A stretch of 8,742 bases of DNA, taken from NCBI GenBank assembly GCA_017940085.1, contig JAGAZK010000142.1, positions 1-8,742 of the forward strand, written 5' to 3'. Origin of the DNA: Campylobacter sp. (GTDB taxonomy: Bacteria; Campylobacterota; Campylobacteria; Campylobacterales; Campylobacteraceae). How positions within the stretch are numbered: position 1 is the first letter of the stretch; each line of letters starts with the position of its first letter. The notes beneath the pieces were generated by a model. The model had not been told where the DNA came from and searched no databases. It was given only the letters and a program-made list of their open reading frames with translations. Below are positions 1 through 5,516 of this stretch, one piece after another. The position numbers and the translations under genes are program-made.

Positions 1-126
1 AAAATCTTCGTATTCGCTACCATTTTCAACACAATCAAAAAGATTTTCTACATTGTATGAAGCGATTTTATATTCTGTCCCAAATACAAAAACAAAAGCC
101 AAAAAAACACAAACTAAAACTCGCAC
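1..126 (-). CDS. Endonuclease/exonuclease/phosphatase (EEP) family protein, N-terminal fragment
   Basis: Only the first 42 codons are in the window; the gene runs off the left edge. The reading frame gives a basic start, a hydrophobic stretch (residues 3-16, VLVCVFLAFVFVFG) that looks like a signal peptide, then YKIASYNVENLFD at residues 19-31. An ASYNVENLFD-type motif is the hallmark first strand of the EEP fold (DNase I, exonuclease III and phosphatase relatives), in which the Asn helps bind metal and phosphate. The start is a GTG at 126-124. A TAG in the same frame lies four codons upstream, and an AGGGA ribosome-binding site (133-137) lies six bases before the GTG. The gene overlaps the end of trmL by 13 bp, so it is probably the third gene of the purU-trmL transcript. 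Family is fairly certain. Substrate is unknown; the signal peptide suggests an exported nuclease or phosphatase. Confidence 0.75.
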   Translation of the reverse strand, partial: MRVLVCVFLAFVFVFGTEYKIASYNVENLFDCVENGSEYEDF

Positions 127-602
127 ACTTCTTCCCTAAAATCAAATTTATTTATATTTTGGCGAATTGCTTCGTATGTTATAATTCCCACAGATGTGGC
201 CAAATTTAAACTCCTGCCTTGATTTGTCATCGGGATTGTAATGCAATTTTGTTTGTTTTTTTGCATTAAATTTAATGGAAGTCCTTTGGTTTCTGAGCCA
301 AAAAACAAAAAATCCCCTGCTTTAAATTTAGCTTCAAAATACAGCTGATTTGTTTTGGTTGTAGCGAAAAAAAATCTATCTAAAAAGTTTAAATTTATCT
401 CTAAAAATTCATCTAAACTTTCCCAAATTTGTGGATTTAAATGTTGCCAATAATCAAGCCCAGCTCTTTTTAAGTGCTTATCATCTATCTCAAATCCAAG
501 TGGTTTGATTAAATGTAGTTTGCAGCCTGTATTTACACACATTCTACCGATAGAGCCTGTATTTGTGTGGATTTGGGGATTGACTAAGACGACATTAAAC
601 AT
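114..602 (-). CDS. trmL: tRNA (cytidine/uridine(34)-2'-O)-methyltransferase TrmL (SPOUT family)
   Basis: This enzyme uses S-adenosylmethionine to 2'-O-methylate the wobble base of tRNA-Leu species (CAA and the modified UAA anticodon), steadying decoding of UUG/UUA. The 162-aa protein is close to the roughly 157 aa of E. coli TrmL and is a bare SPOUT domain. All three family motifs are visible: motif 1 at residues 8-20 (NPQIHTNTGSIGR), motif 2 at 102-109 (GSETKGLP) and motif 3 at 124-146 (IPM..GRSLNLATSVGI), which form the knotted SAM site. The ATG at 602-600 is chosen; it overlaps the purU stop as TGATG, favouring translational coupling. A TTG one codon upstream is possible but less likely. 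The expected substrate, tRNA-Leu(CAA), lies at 6538-6624. Cytoplasmic and dimeric by family knowledge. Confidence 0.93.
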   Translation of the reverse strand: MFNVVLVNPQIHTNTGSIGRMCVNTGCKLHLIKPLGFEIDDKHLKRAGLDYWQHLNPQIWESLDEFLEINLNFLDRFFFATTKTNQLYFEAKFKAGDFLFFGSETKGLPLNLMQKNKQNCITIPMTNQGRSLNLATSVGIITYEAIRQNINKFDFREEVCEF

Positions 603-1432
603 CAAAAAACAACCGTTTTATTTTTATACACAAAAACTCTTTCATCAAAAACTAAATCCAAAGCATTTGAAAGCACGACTTTTTCTACATTTCGCCCAGC
701 TTTTCGCATATCTTTCCAATTCATCTCATGATTTACTCTAATGACATCTTGAGTGATAATTGGACCCTCATCAAGATCATTTGTAACAAAATGTGCTGTA
801 GCTCCGATGATTTTCACGCCCCGCTCATAAGCTTGTTTGTAAGGATTTGCACCGATAAAAGCTGGTAAAAACGAATGATGAATATTTATAATTTTATTTG
901 GAAAAAGCTCTACAAAATTTGGACTTAAAATACGCATATATTTAGCCAAAACCATATAATCAAAGCTAAATTTATTCACTATTTCAAGCACTTTTGCTTC
1001 GTGAGAGTTTCTATCTATATCATCGCTACTGACACAAAAAAACGGCAAATTAAATTTTTCTACCAAAACTCGCAAATTTTCGTGATTTGCAATAACTGCA
1101 AGAATATTTGCATTTAATTCACCGCTATTGTGGCGGATTAATAGATCGCCCAAGCAATGATTTTCTTTTGTAGCAAGGATAATTATGTCTTTTTTACGAA
1201 CTTCATTACAAAAAATTTCAGAATTTTGTGGCAAAAACGCACTTAAGGTATTGCAAAATTCGTTTATATTGATATTTCCGTCCATAACGGCTCTCATATA
1301 AAATCTCTCATTTTCATGATCTACAAACTCACTCGTGCTTACGAAATTTAGACCATTTTTAAACACAATATCACTAATTCGCAAAATCAGCCCTTTTTCA
1401 TCATTGCAACTGACTTTTAAAATATAATTCAC
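602..1432 (-). CDS. purU: Formyltetrahydrofolate deformylase PurU
   Basis: PurU hydrolyses 10-formyl-tetrahydrofolate to formate and tetrahydrofolate, balancing one-carbon pools with purine and glycine synthesis. The 276-aa protein has the usual two parts: an N-terminal ACT regulatory domain (about 1-75, starting YILKVSCNDEKGLI) and a C-terminal formyltransferase-fold domain (about 82-276). The catalytic triad shared with PurN-type transformylases is visible as Asn183, His185 (in NIHHSFLP) and Asp221 (in LDEGPII); the His-Asp spacing of 36 residues equals that of E. coli PurN (H108/D144). KENHCLGDLL (89-98) is also typical of PurU. The start is GTG (1432-1430), preceded by GGAG about seven bases upstream. 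It is the first gene of a minus-strand unit with trmL, sharing one base with it, and has a TATAAT box 26 bp upstream. Confidence 0.95.
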   Translation of the reverse strand: MNYILKVSCNDEKGLILRISDIVFKNGLNFVSTSEFVDHENERFYMRAVMDGNININEFCNTLSAFLPQNSEIFCNEVRKKDIIILATKENHCLGDLLIRHNSGELNANILAVIANHENLRVLVEKFNLPFFCVSSDDIDRNSHEAKVLEIVNKFSFDYMVLAKYMRILSPNFVELFPNKIINIHHSFLPAFIGANPYKQAYERGVKIIGATAHFVTNDLDEGPIITQDVIRVNHEMNWKDMRKAGRNVEKVVLSNALDLVFDERVFVYKNKTVVF

Positions 1433-1458
1433 CGATTTCTCCGAAAAATAAATGCAAG

Positions 1459-1464
1459 ATTATA
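1459..1464 (-). promoter_or_regulatory. -10 box for purU-trmL operon
   Basis: On the minus strand the hexamer reads TATAAT, 26 bp before the purU GTG, which would give a 5' leader of roughly 20 nt. There is no clear -35 box; the upstream DNA is T/A-rich, as is usual for the epsilonproteobacterial housekeeping sigma factor. It is back-to-back with the dedA promoter, so each promoter's -35 region falls within the other's core. Confidence 0.6.
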
Positions 1465-1495
1465 CTATTTTTAAGCTATATTTAGTTTTAAATCA

Positions 1496-1501
1496 TATAA
1501 T
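1496..1501 (+). promoter_or_regulatory. -10 box for the dedA-family gene
   Basis: A perfect TATAAT lies 21 bp before the dedA ATG. The predicted start of transcription is near 1508, just ahead of the AAGGA ribosome-binding site at 1513-1517. No -35 consensus is seen. The upstream 30 bp are T-rich and end at the oppositely facing purU -10 box. Confidence 0.6.
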
Positions 1502-1522
1502 TACGGGCTTAAAAGGATAAAA

Positions 1523-2143
1523 ATGTTTGAAAATTTAGCTGGATATTTAGTAAATTTAGTCGCTGATTGGGGATATTTTGGGATTTTTGCTCTAATGGCA
1601 CTTGAAAGTAGTTTTTTTCCATTTCCAAGCGAAGTCGTGATGATACCTGCTGGATTTTTGGTTTTTAAAGGAGAAATGCAGGCTCTTCCAGCTTTTTTAG
1701 CAGGTCTTGGCGGATCTTTAGCAGGAGCGATTTTTAATTATTTGTTGTGTTATTTTTTTGGCAGAACTCTTATAGAAAAATATGGCAAATTTGTTGGGAT
1801 TACACACAAAAAAATGCTCAAATTTGAACGATTTTTTGAAAAATACGGCGAAATTTCTACTTTTAATTCAAGGTTGCTTCCAGGAATTCGTCAATATATC
1901 AGTCTTCCAGCAGGACTTGCAAAAATGAATTTTTTTAGATTTTGTATTTTTACTAGCTTAGGAGCCGGAATTTGGGTAGCGATTTTGATGATTTTGGGCT
2001 ATATTGTGGGCGATAATCAAGAAATCATCAAAGAAGACTTGCATATAATCACGATTTGCCTTGTTTTGGCTGTGTTAATTAGCAGTATAATTTATATCAA
2101 AATCAAAGGCATTAAAATCAAAAATATATTCAAAATGGGCTAA
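1523..2143 (+). CDS. DedA family (VTT/SNARE-associated domain) inner-membrane protein
   Basis: A 206-aa polytopic membrane protein of the DedA family. Members support envelope integrity and proton-motive force; some have been shown to flip undecaprenyl phosphate or other phospholipids back across the membrane. The signature features are present: Glu28 followed by PFPSE (33-37), a glycine-rich segment leading to NYLLCYFFGR (72-81), and the amphipathic re-entrant motif SRLLPGIRQY (116-125) with LPAGLAKM after it, carrying the conserved arginines 117 and 123. Gly147-Gly159 (GAGIWVAILMILG) continues the VTT core, and a last membrane segment spans about 174-192. AAGGA lies six bases before the ATG. 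It stands alone on the plus strand, divergent from purU and convergent with the PEtn transferase. Which lipid it carries cannot be told from sequence. Confidence 0.92.
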   Translation: MFENLAGYLVNLVADWGYFGIFALMALESSFFPFPSEVVMIPAGFLVFKGEMQALPAFLAGLGGSLAGAIFNYLLCYFFGRTLIEKYGKFVGITHKKMLKFERFFEKYGEISTFNSRLLPGIRQYISLPAGLAKMNFFRFCIFTSLGAGIWVAILMILGYIVGDNQEIIKEDLHIITICLVLAVLISSIIYIKIKGIKIKNIFKMG

Positions 2144-2178
2144 ATTTACTCAAATTTAGCCTAAATTTGAGTAAATTT
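2142..2178. repeat. 17-bp perfect inverted repeat at the dedA stop codon (possible bidirectional transcription end)
   Basis: The arms AAATTTACTCAAATTTA (2142-2158) and TAAATTTGAGTAAATTT (2162-2178) are exact reverse complements around a 3-nt spacer GCC. The left arm begins inside the dedA TAA stop. It lies between convergent genes, where a terminator for dedA, or a distant one for the opposing transcript, would be expected. The stem is nearly all A/T and no run of T follows on either strand, so it does not fit a standard intrinsic terminator. It may slow polymerase or protect the 3' end of the mRNA. Confidence 0.6.
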
Positions 2179-2199
2179 GAAGCAAATTTGATTAAATTT
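2142..2199. other. Six AAATTT blocks in helical phase (probable intrinsically curved DNA)
   Basis: AAATTT begins at 2142, 2152, 2163, 2173, 2184 and 2194, giving spacings of 10, 11, 10, 11 and 10 bp, a mean of 10.4, close to one helical turn. Short A/T tracts repeated in phase with the helix are known to bend DNA. The first four blocks make up the inverted repeat described separately; the last two extend the phasing beyond it. A role as a nucleoid-protein or architectural site is inference. Confidence 0.55.
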
Positions 2200-2203
2200 A
2201 TTT

Positions 2204-2234
2204 GGATTCTTCGCCTAAAGGCTCAGAATGACAT
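2204..2234. repeat. REP-like small palindrome (TGTCATTCTGAG...GAAGAATCC type)
   Basis: On the minus strand this reads TGTCATTCTGAGCC, then TTTA, then GGCGAAGAATCC. ATTCT (2206-2210) pairs with AGAAT (2225-2229) and GCC (2213-2215) with GGC (2220-2222) around TAAA, with two mismatched bases between the two stems. From memory, extragenic elements with the same ends (GTCATTCTGAG...GAAGAAT) are scattered through many bacterial genomes. Only one copy is in this window, so its being a dispersed repeat is recognition rather than something counted here. Confidence 0.5.
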
Positions 2235-2239
2235 AAAAA

Positions 2240-2392
2240 CGCAGTATTTTAAATTTGCTGTATTTTGCAAAAATATTCAAGACAGGTTGTGGTTAGTTTG
2301 TGAGAATTTACGCCGATACAAGGGAAATAAGACAGAGCGTCTATTGACCGCAGTATTGGCGTAAATTCTTGCAAAATAATATCCAAACTGGG
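2240..2392. repeat. Degenerate direct repeat, two copies of about 45 bp
   Basis: Copy 1 (2240-2286) and copy 2 (2349-2392) share blocks in the same order: CGCAGTATT at the left, TTGCAAAA in the middle, then AATATTCAA versus AATATCCAA, then a GACAGG/AACTGGG end. The blocks between differ. Copy 2 includes the right arm of the large stem-loop, and copy 1 lies just left of its left arm. This could be an old duplication or the two ends of a decayed small element; it could also be chance in AT-rich DNA. Confidence 0.3.
2297..2375. repeat. Large imperfect stem-loop (23-bp arms) with inner hairpin
   Basis: Arms 2297-2319 and 2353-2375 are reverse complements at 20 of 23 positions; read as plus-strand RNA, the other three are G-U pairs, so the stem is unbroken. 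The centre includes GAATTTACGCC/GGCGTAAATTC. The 33-nt loop (2320-2352) has its own hairpin: AGAC (2330-2333), loop AGAGC, GTCT (2339-2342), extended by AATA/ATT pairing with one bulged A. It sits 21 bp past the PEtn transferase stop. Neither side carries a T run, so a simple terminator is unlikely. A structured 3' UTR, a decayed MITE or a small RNA are all possible. No credible gene lies in 2144-2396; a 65-codon TTG-initiated frame there only crosses these repeats. Confidence 0.6.
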
Positions 2393-2396
2393 AATT

Positions 2397-3998
2397 TTAT
2401 TTAAAGATGTCTAATTTTTCATCATAATAATCACCACTAATATTCAAAAGCCCCAAAATTGTGTGATTTATATTTGCTAAATCTATTTGCCTAGTATCAA
2501 ATTTGATAGATAAATTTTCATCTAATTCATTTTGGAAATTTAATCTTTTGTAATCATTGATCCAAAATACCATTGGCACATACCATTGTTCTTTGGATTT
2601 GTAATTATTACCCGAAAAATTGCTATTGTGGCTCACATCTTGACCATGATCACTAAAATACAGCCATGATTTTCTGCCATTTTTGTTTTCCATTAATCTC
2701 ACAAGCAGTTTTGTCCTGATAAAATCACTATACAAAATGCTATTATCGTATAAATTTCTAAAAGCTATTGCGTATTTGGCTCTGCCTTCATTACTAAGCT
2801 TAGTAGCTACTTCATCGCTAAATTCATAAGTGTATTTGCTAAATTCTTTAGGATACCTAAAATGATAAGCTGGGTGAGAGCCAAGTAAATGCACAATAAT
2901 AAATTTTTTCTTAGCATTATCTTTCAAAGCTTTTTCGTATGGCTCAATCACAGCATCATCAAACGATCCCTCACCTCTTGAATGTCCGATATTTGTGAGT
3001 ATGAGTTCATCTGCATTAGAAGCAAAAACATTAATGATTGATCTATTATCAGTAGAGTGATTGGAAATAAAATAAGTCTTGTATCCACCAAGCTTAGCAA
3101 GTAATAAAATATCAGGGCTAGTTTTGTAAGCATCGGGATTATTTTTGTTAGCATTTGTCATAATATTTATAAAAGCAGCTATCGTATTTGGAGCAGCGGC
3201 TGTGGCATTTTTGAAAATTAAAAGCTCGTCTTTTATCATATCCATTTGTGGAGTAGTGTCTCTACCATAACCATACAAATGCCAATTATACCTAGTATCG
3301 CTCTCACCTATTACTAAGACAAAAGTATTTGGCTCATCTGTAAATTTGACACTATTTAAAGATTGTAAATTTGATGAAATTTCATCTTTTAGATTAGCAA
3401 GTTCATTGCTAGAACTCACAAATTCACTATAAGATTTGTAAAAATAAAAAAATGTGTTGATTTTTCGCATAGTTGGATTGATATGAATAAAAACAAAAAC
3501 CAGCCCAAGCACGATAACTATGGCTTTTTTGTTGTGTGGTTGAGTCTTTGAAAAAACAAAAATATAAAACGCACAACCCAAAATAAACAAAATGCTAAAA
3601 ATTATCAAATATCTTGCGTATTGTCCTATAAATTCGCTTGTCTCTGCCAAATCTGTCCCAAAAATAGCACTCATTACATTGTAACTATCTTGATGAACCC
3701 CAAAAATCACTCTCAAAGCCACTTCAAAAGATATAAAAAACAAAATAGAAACCACCAAAACAAAAAACAAAATCTTAAAAATATTTTTCGCGATTTTGAT
3801 TTGGGGGCTAAATTTATGATTTTGGGCGATTTGATACGACAAATACGAGATTAAATTTAAAAAAAACCAAGCACAAAACAAAGAATAAATCGCTATTTTT
3901 CCAGCAGTTTGGGGATCGAGCAAATTTAAAACTATCAAAATCAAAGGCAAAATACCAAACAGCAAACTTTTTTTGAAATTTGTATTGATTAAACTCAT
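2397..3998 (-). CDS. Phosphoethanolamine transferase, EptA/EptC (CptA)-like, sulfatase fold
   Basis: This inner-membrane enzyme should move phosphoethanolamine from phosphatidylethanolamine onto a periplasmic target such as lipid A, core sugar or, as known for C. jejuni EptC, flagellar rod protein and N-glycan. The 533 residues have five membrane segments (about 11-27, 34-57, 72-95, 127-149, 158-174) and then a periplasmic alkaline-phosphatase-type domain (from about 224). Active-site elements are visible: Glu232 in VIGES, LYGYGRDTTP (241-250), the likely nucleophile Thr272 in APNT, GSHPAYHFRYP with His375, YDNS (417-420), and Asp450-His451 in FSDHG plus His457. The catalytic domain has no cysteine, unlike EptA proteins built around several disulfides. 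AAGGAA lies six bases before the ATG. It starts 45 bp after the DUF799 stop with no terminator between, so it may be the last gene of the lipoprotein operon. The exact target is not predictable. Confidence 0.9.
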   Translation of the reverse strand: MSLINTNFKKSLLFGILPLILIVLNLLDPQTAGKIAIYSLFCAWFFLNLISYLSYQIAQNHKFSPQIKIAKNIFKILFFVLVVSILFFISFEVALRVIFGVHQDSYNVMSAIFGTDLAETSEFIGQYARYLIIFSILFILGCAFYIFVFSKTQPHNKKAIVIVLGLVFVFIHINPTMRKINTFFYFYKSYSEFVSSSNELANLKDEISSNLQSLNSVKFTDEPNTFVLVIGESDTRYNWHLYGYGRDTTPQMDMIKDELLIFKNATAAAPNTIAAFINIMTNANKNNPDAYKTSPDILLLAKLGGYKTYFISNHSTDNRSIINVFASNADELILTNIGHSRGEGSFDDAVIEPYEKALKDNAKKKFIIVHLLGSHPAYHFRYPKEFSKYTYEFSDEVATKLSNEGRAKYAIAFRNLYDNSILYSDFIRTKLLVRLMENKNGRKSWLYFSDHGQDVSHNSNFSGNNYKSKEQWYVPMVFWINDYKRLNFQNELDENLSIKFDTRQIDLANINHTILGLLNISGDYYDEKLDIFK

Positions 3999-4043
3999 TA
4001 ATATTCCTTAAATTTGATTAAATTTAGTATTAAATTTGGCGAT

Positions 4044-4901
4044 TTAACGCGATTTTATAGGATAAAAATACCTTCCTGCTTCGTCTTTTTGAGCTGGAGA
4101 AACAAACACTTGATTTGATCCTACAAAATAAAATGGCTGTCCATTTTCCCAGCCCTTATTTTGCTCACAAATTTGATTAGAATACAAACCATAATCATTT
4201 ATCCTACAAGCATTGTAAAGCTTGTATTCTTCGTCCCATGAGCTTGGAAAATTTGGGTGATATTTTGATTTTGGCAAATTCATAGATGAGATTGTGGCAA
4301 CATTTCGTGCCATTGGGAAATAATCATTTGCCGAGTTAAGTGCAGCAGCTGTAGCATTTACCAAAAGACTAATAGCAAGTCCAGTTAGGGAATTGCCTTC
4401 AATTTTGCCATCTGCTGTAGTGCTATATGTAGCACTTCTATCCCACAAAATATTGCCACTTTGAGCTTCTACTGCTTTAAAGCTCATTTTTACAGAAACA
4501 TTACTAGCAATCACTCTATAATCAGTGTTCCAGCTGTGTATTACAGGATACAGCACGATTTTCATACCAAAAACTTCGCGTAATTTCTCAAGTGGGATTT
4601 GATGAATAACACTTGGATCGCTTAAATTTTCAGTCAAAAAGAAAGCATTTGTCAAATTTACTGGCAAAACATAATAACCTTTTTGTAAAAAAGGCTCACT
4701 AATAGCGTGAGTAGCATAGGCTCCAGCATCTGCGGCTGTGGTTAAATTTAGTGGTGGCAAAATTAAAATGCTATCTAAATTTTTAGAATAAATATCTTTA
4801 TAAGCGTCTTTGTAAGAAACTAATATTTTATGCTCTTTTGTAGAACACCCAAAAAAAAGTGCAAAAACCACTAATAAAACGCTAAATTTAATCAAATTCA
4901 T
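4044..4901 (-). CDS. DUF799 / GNA1162-family lipoprotein with C-terminal extension
   Basis: A 285-aa lipoprotein. The signal peptide ends in LFFGC, giving lipidated Cys19 followed by Ser20, which in Gram-negative bacteria favours outer-membrane sorting. Residues 44-62 (SILILPPLNLTTAADAGAY), GYYVLPV (75-81) and ANDYFPMARNV (191-201) fit the DUF799 family, whose meningococcal member GNA1162 is reported to have a TolB-N-like fold. Family members are usually about 215-220 aa; here residues from about 219 onward form an extra 67-residue tail with Cys232 and Cys245. The ATG overlaps the DUF4810 stop by 4 nt (ATGA) and AAGGAA lies just upstream, so the two are translationally coupled. Order CsgG, DUF4810, DUF799 is a recurring proteobacterial arrangement; its function is not firmly known. 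An envelope-spanning or export role is inferred. Confidence 0.88.
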   Translation of the reverse strand: MNLIKFSVLLVVFALFFGCSTKEHKILVSYKDAYKDIYSKNLDSILILPPLNLTTAADAGAYATHAISEPFLQKGYYVLPVNLTNAFFLTENLSDPSVIHQIPLEKLREVFGMKIVLYPVIHSWNTDYRVIASNVSVKMSFKAVEAQSGNILWDRSATYSTTADGKIEGNSLTGLAISLLVNATAAALNSANDYFPMARNVATISSMNLPKSKYHPNFPSSWDEEYKLYNACRINDYGLYSNQICEQNKGWENGQPFYFVGSNQVFVSPAQKDEAGRYFYPIKSR

Positions 4902-5242
4902 TGATTTCCTTTGTTGATTTGCTCAATCAATCTTTTCATAAAAACACTACTTTCAGGATAAAGCTCCATTTCTTTTTGAAAATATTCAATCGCCCTTACA
5001 GGCTCATTTTTTCTAGAAAAAATATAGCCGTATTGGGCGTAAATACCAGGTGGAACTCTATTTTCATTATTTTCAATGATTTGATCAAGTTTTTCGGTAA
5101 TTTCATCAAAATTTACGCTTTTTTCAAACGAATAAAAGCTCTCAGAATATCCATCAAGATTGTAATTTTCGTATTTTGCGCTACAAGCGGCAAAAAACAA
5201 GCCAAATAAGCACAAAATAATCTTAATCAAGTGCGAATTCAT
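4898..5242 (-). CDS. DUF4810 family lipoprotein (TPR-like)
   Basis: A 114-aa small lipoprotein. Its lipobox FFAAC gives lipidated Cys20 with Ser21 next, predicting the outer membrane. The mature part starts with YNLDGYSESFYSFEK (27-41), a version of the family's Y..Y...LY element, followed by a helical pair at about 46-105: VPPGIYAQYGYIF (63-75), RAIEYFQKEMELYPES (83-98), FMKRLI (101-106). These resemble one TPR unit and are diagnostic of DUF4810. The length is normal for the family. It overlaps the preceding 97-aa lipoprotein gene by 20 bp and the following DUF799 gene by 4 bp. It is probably a scaffold or adaptor that binds its neighbours, but no partner has been shown from sequence. Confidence 0.88.
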   Translation of the reverse strand: MNSHLIKIILCLFGLFFAACSAKYENYNLDGYSESFYSFEKSVNFDEITEKLDQIIENNENRVPPGIYAQYGYIFSRKNEPVRAIEYFQKEMELYPESSVFMKRLIEQINKGNQ

Positions 5243-5516
5243 AGGTATTTTGATTTCCTACATAAATATTTTTTTCTATTATTAAATTTCCTTTTGTATC
5301 AGTGATTTTGACATGACTTTTGCCAGATTTTATCCTATAAAGTCTATTTCCACCTTTGGCTTCAAAAGGTTGAGTATCATCTATAGTAACGATCAAATTT
5401 CTTTTTGTATCAAATTTCAAATACGAATAATCACCCATAGTTACAATCGTATCTTCTCTATACGAACAAGCAACCAAAAACAAAGCCACAAGGCTACTGA
5501 GCAACATAGATTTCAT
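5223..5516 (-). CDS. Small lipoprotein of unknown function (97 aa)
   Basis: I do not recognise a family. A signal peptide (1-16) ends in the lipobox FLVAC, giving lipidated Cys17 and Ser18 at the +2 position, so outer-membrane sorting is predicted. The mature part is about 80 residues, rich in alternating polar and hydrophobic positions (LIVTIDDTQPFEA, SHVKITDTKGNLIIEKNIYV), which suggests a small all-beta domain; the KGGNRLYRIKSGKSHVKI stretch is loosely like PEGA or carbohydrate-binding beta sandwiches, but this is only an impression. AAGGAGT lies nine bases before the ATG, a strong ribosome-binding site. The gene overlaps csgG-like by 23 bp and DUF4810 by 20 bp, so it is an integral member of the operon. 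It occupies a position that, from memory, is empty in the commoner CsgG-DUF4810-DUF799 arrangement. Confidence 0.85.
   Translation of the reverse strand: MKSMLLSSLVALFLVACSYREDTIVTMGDYSYLKFDTKRNLIVTIDDTQPFEAKGGNRLYRIKSGKSHVKITDTKGNLIIEKNIYVGNQNTYEFALD

Noticed and set aside
2167..2364. A 65-codon plus-strand frame in the dedA-ept gap.
   Set aside because: It starts with TTG inside the inverted repeat, lacks a ribosome-binding site, and its codons run through the REP-like unit and stem-loop; it is best seen as translated repeat DNA.
2297..2375. Integron attC site or CRISPR-type repeat.
   Set aside because: No attC core sites (GTTRRRY/RYYYAAC) flank the stem and no regularly spaced identical repeats with spacers are present.
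4010..4037. A/T hairpin (AAATTTA, GTAT, TAAATTT) between DUF799 and the PEtn transferase as a terminator.
   Set aside because: Only seven A-T pairs and no T run on the transcribed side; too weak to separate the two genes into different transcripts.
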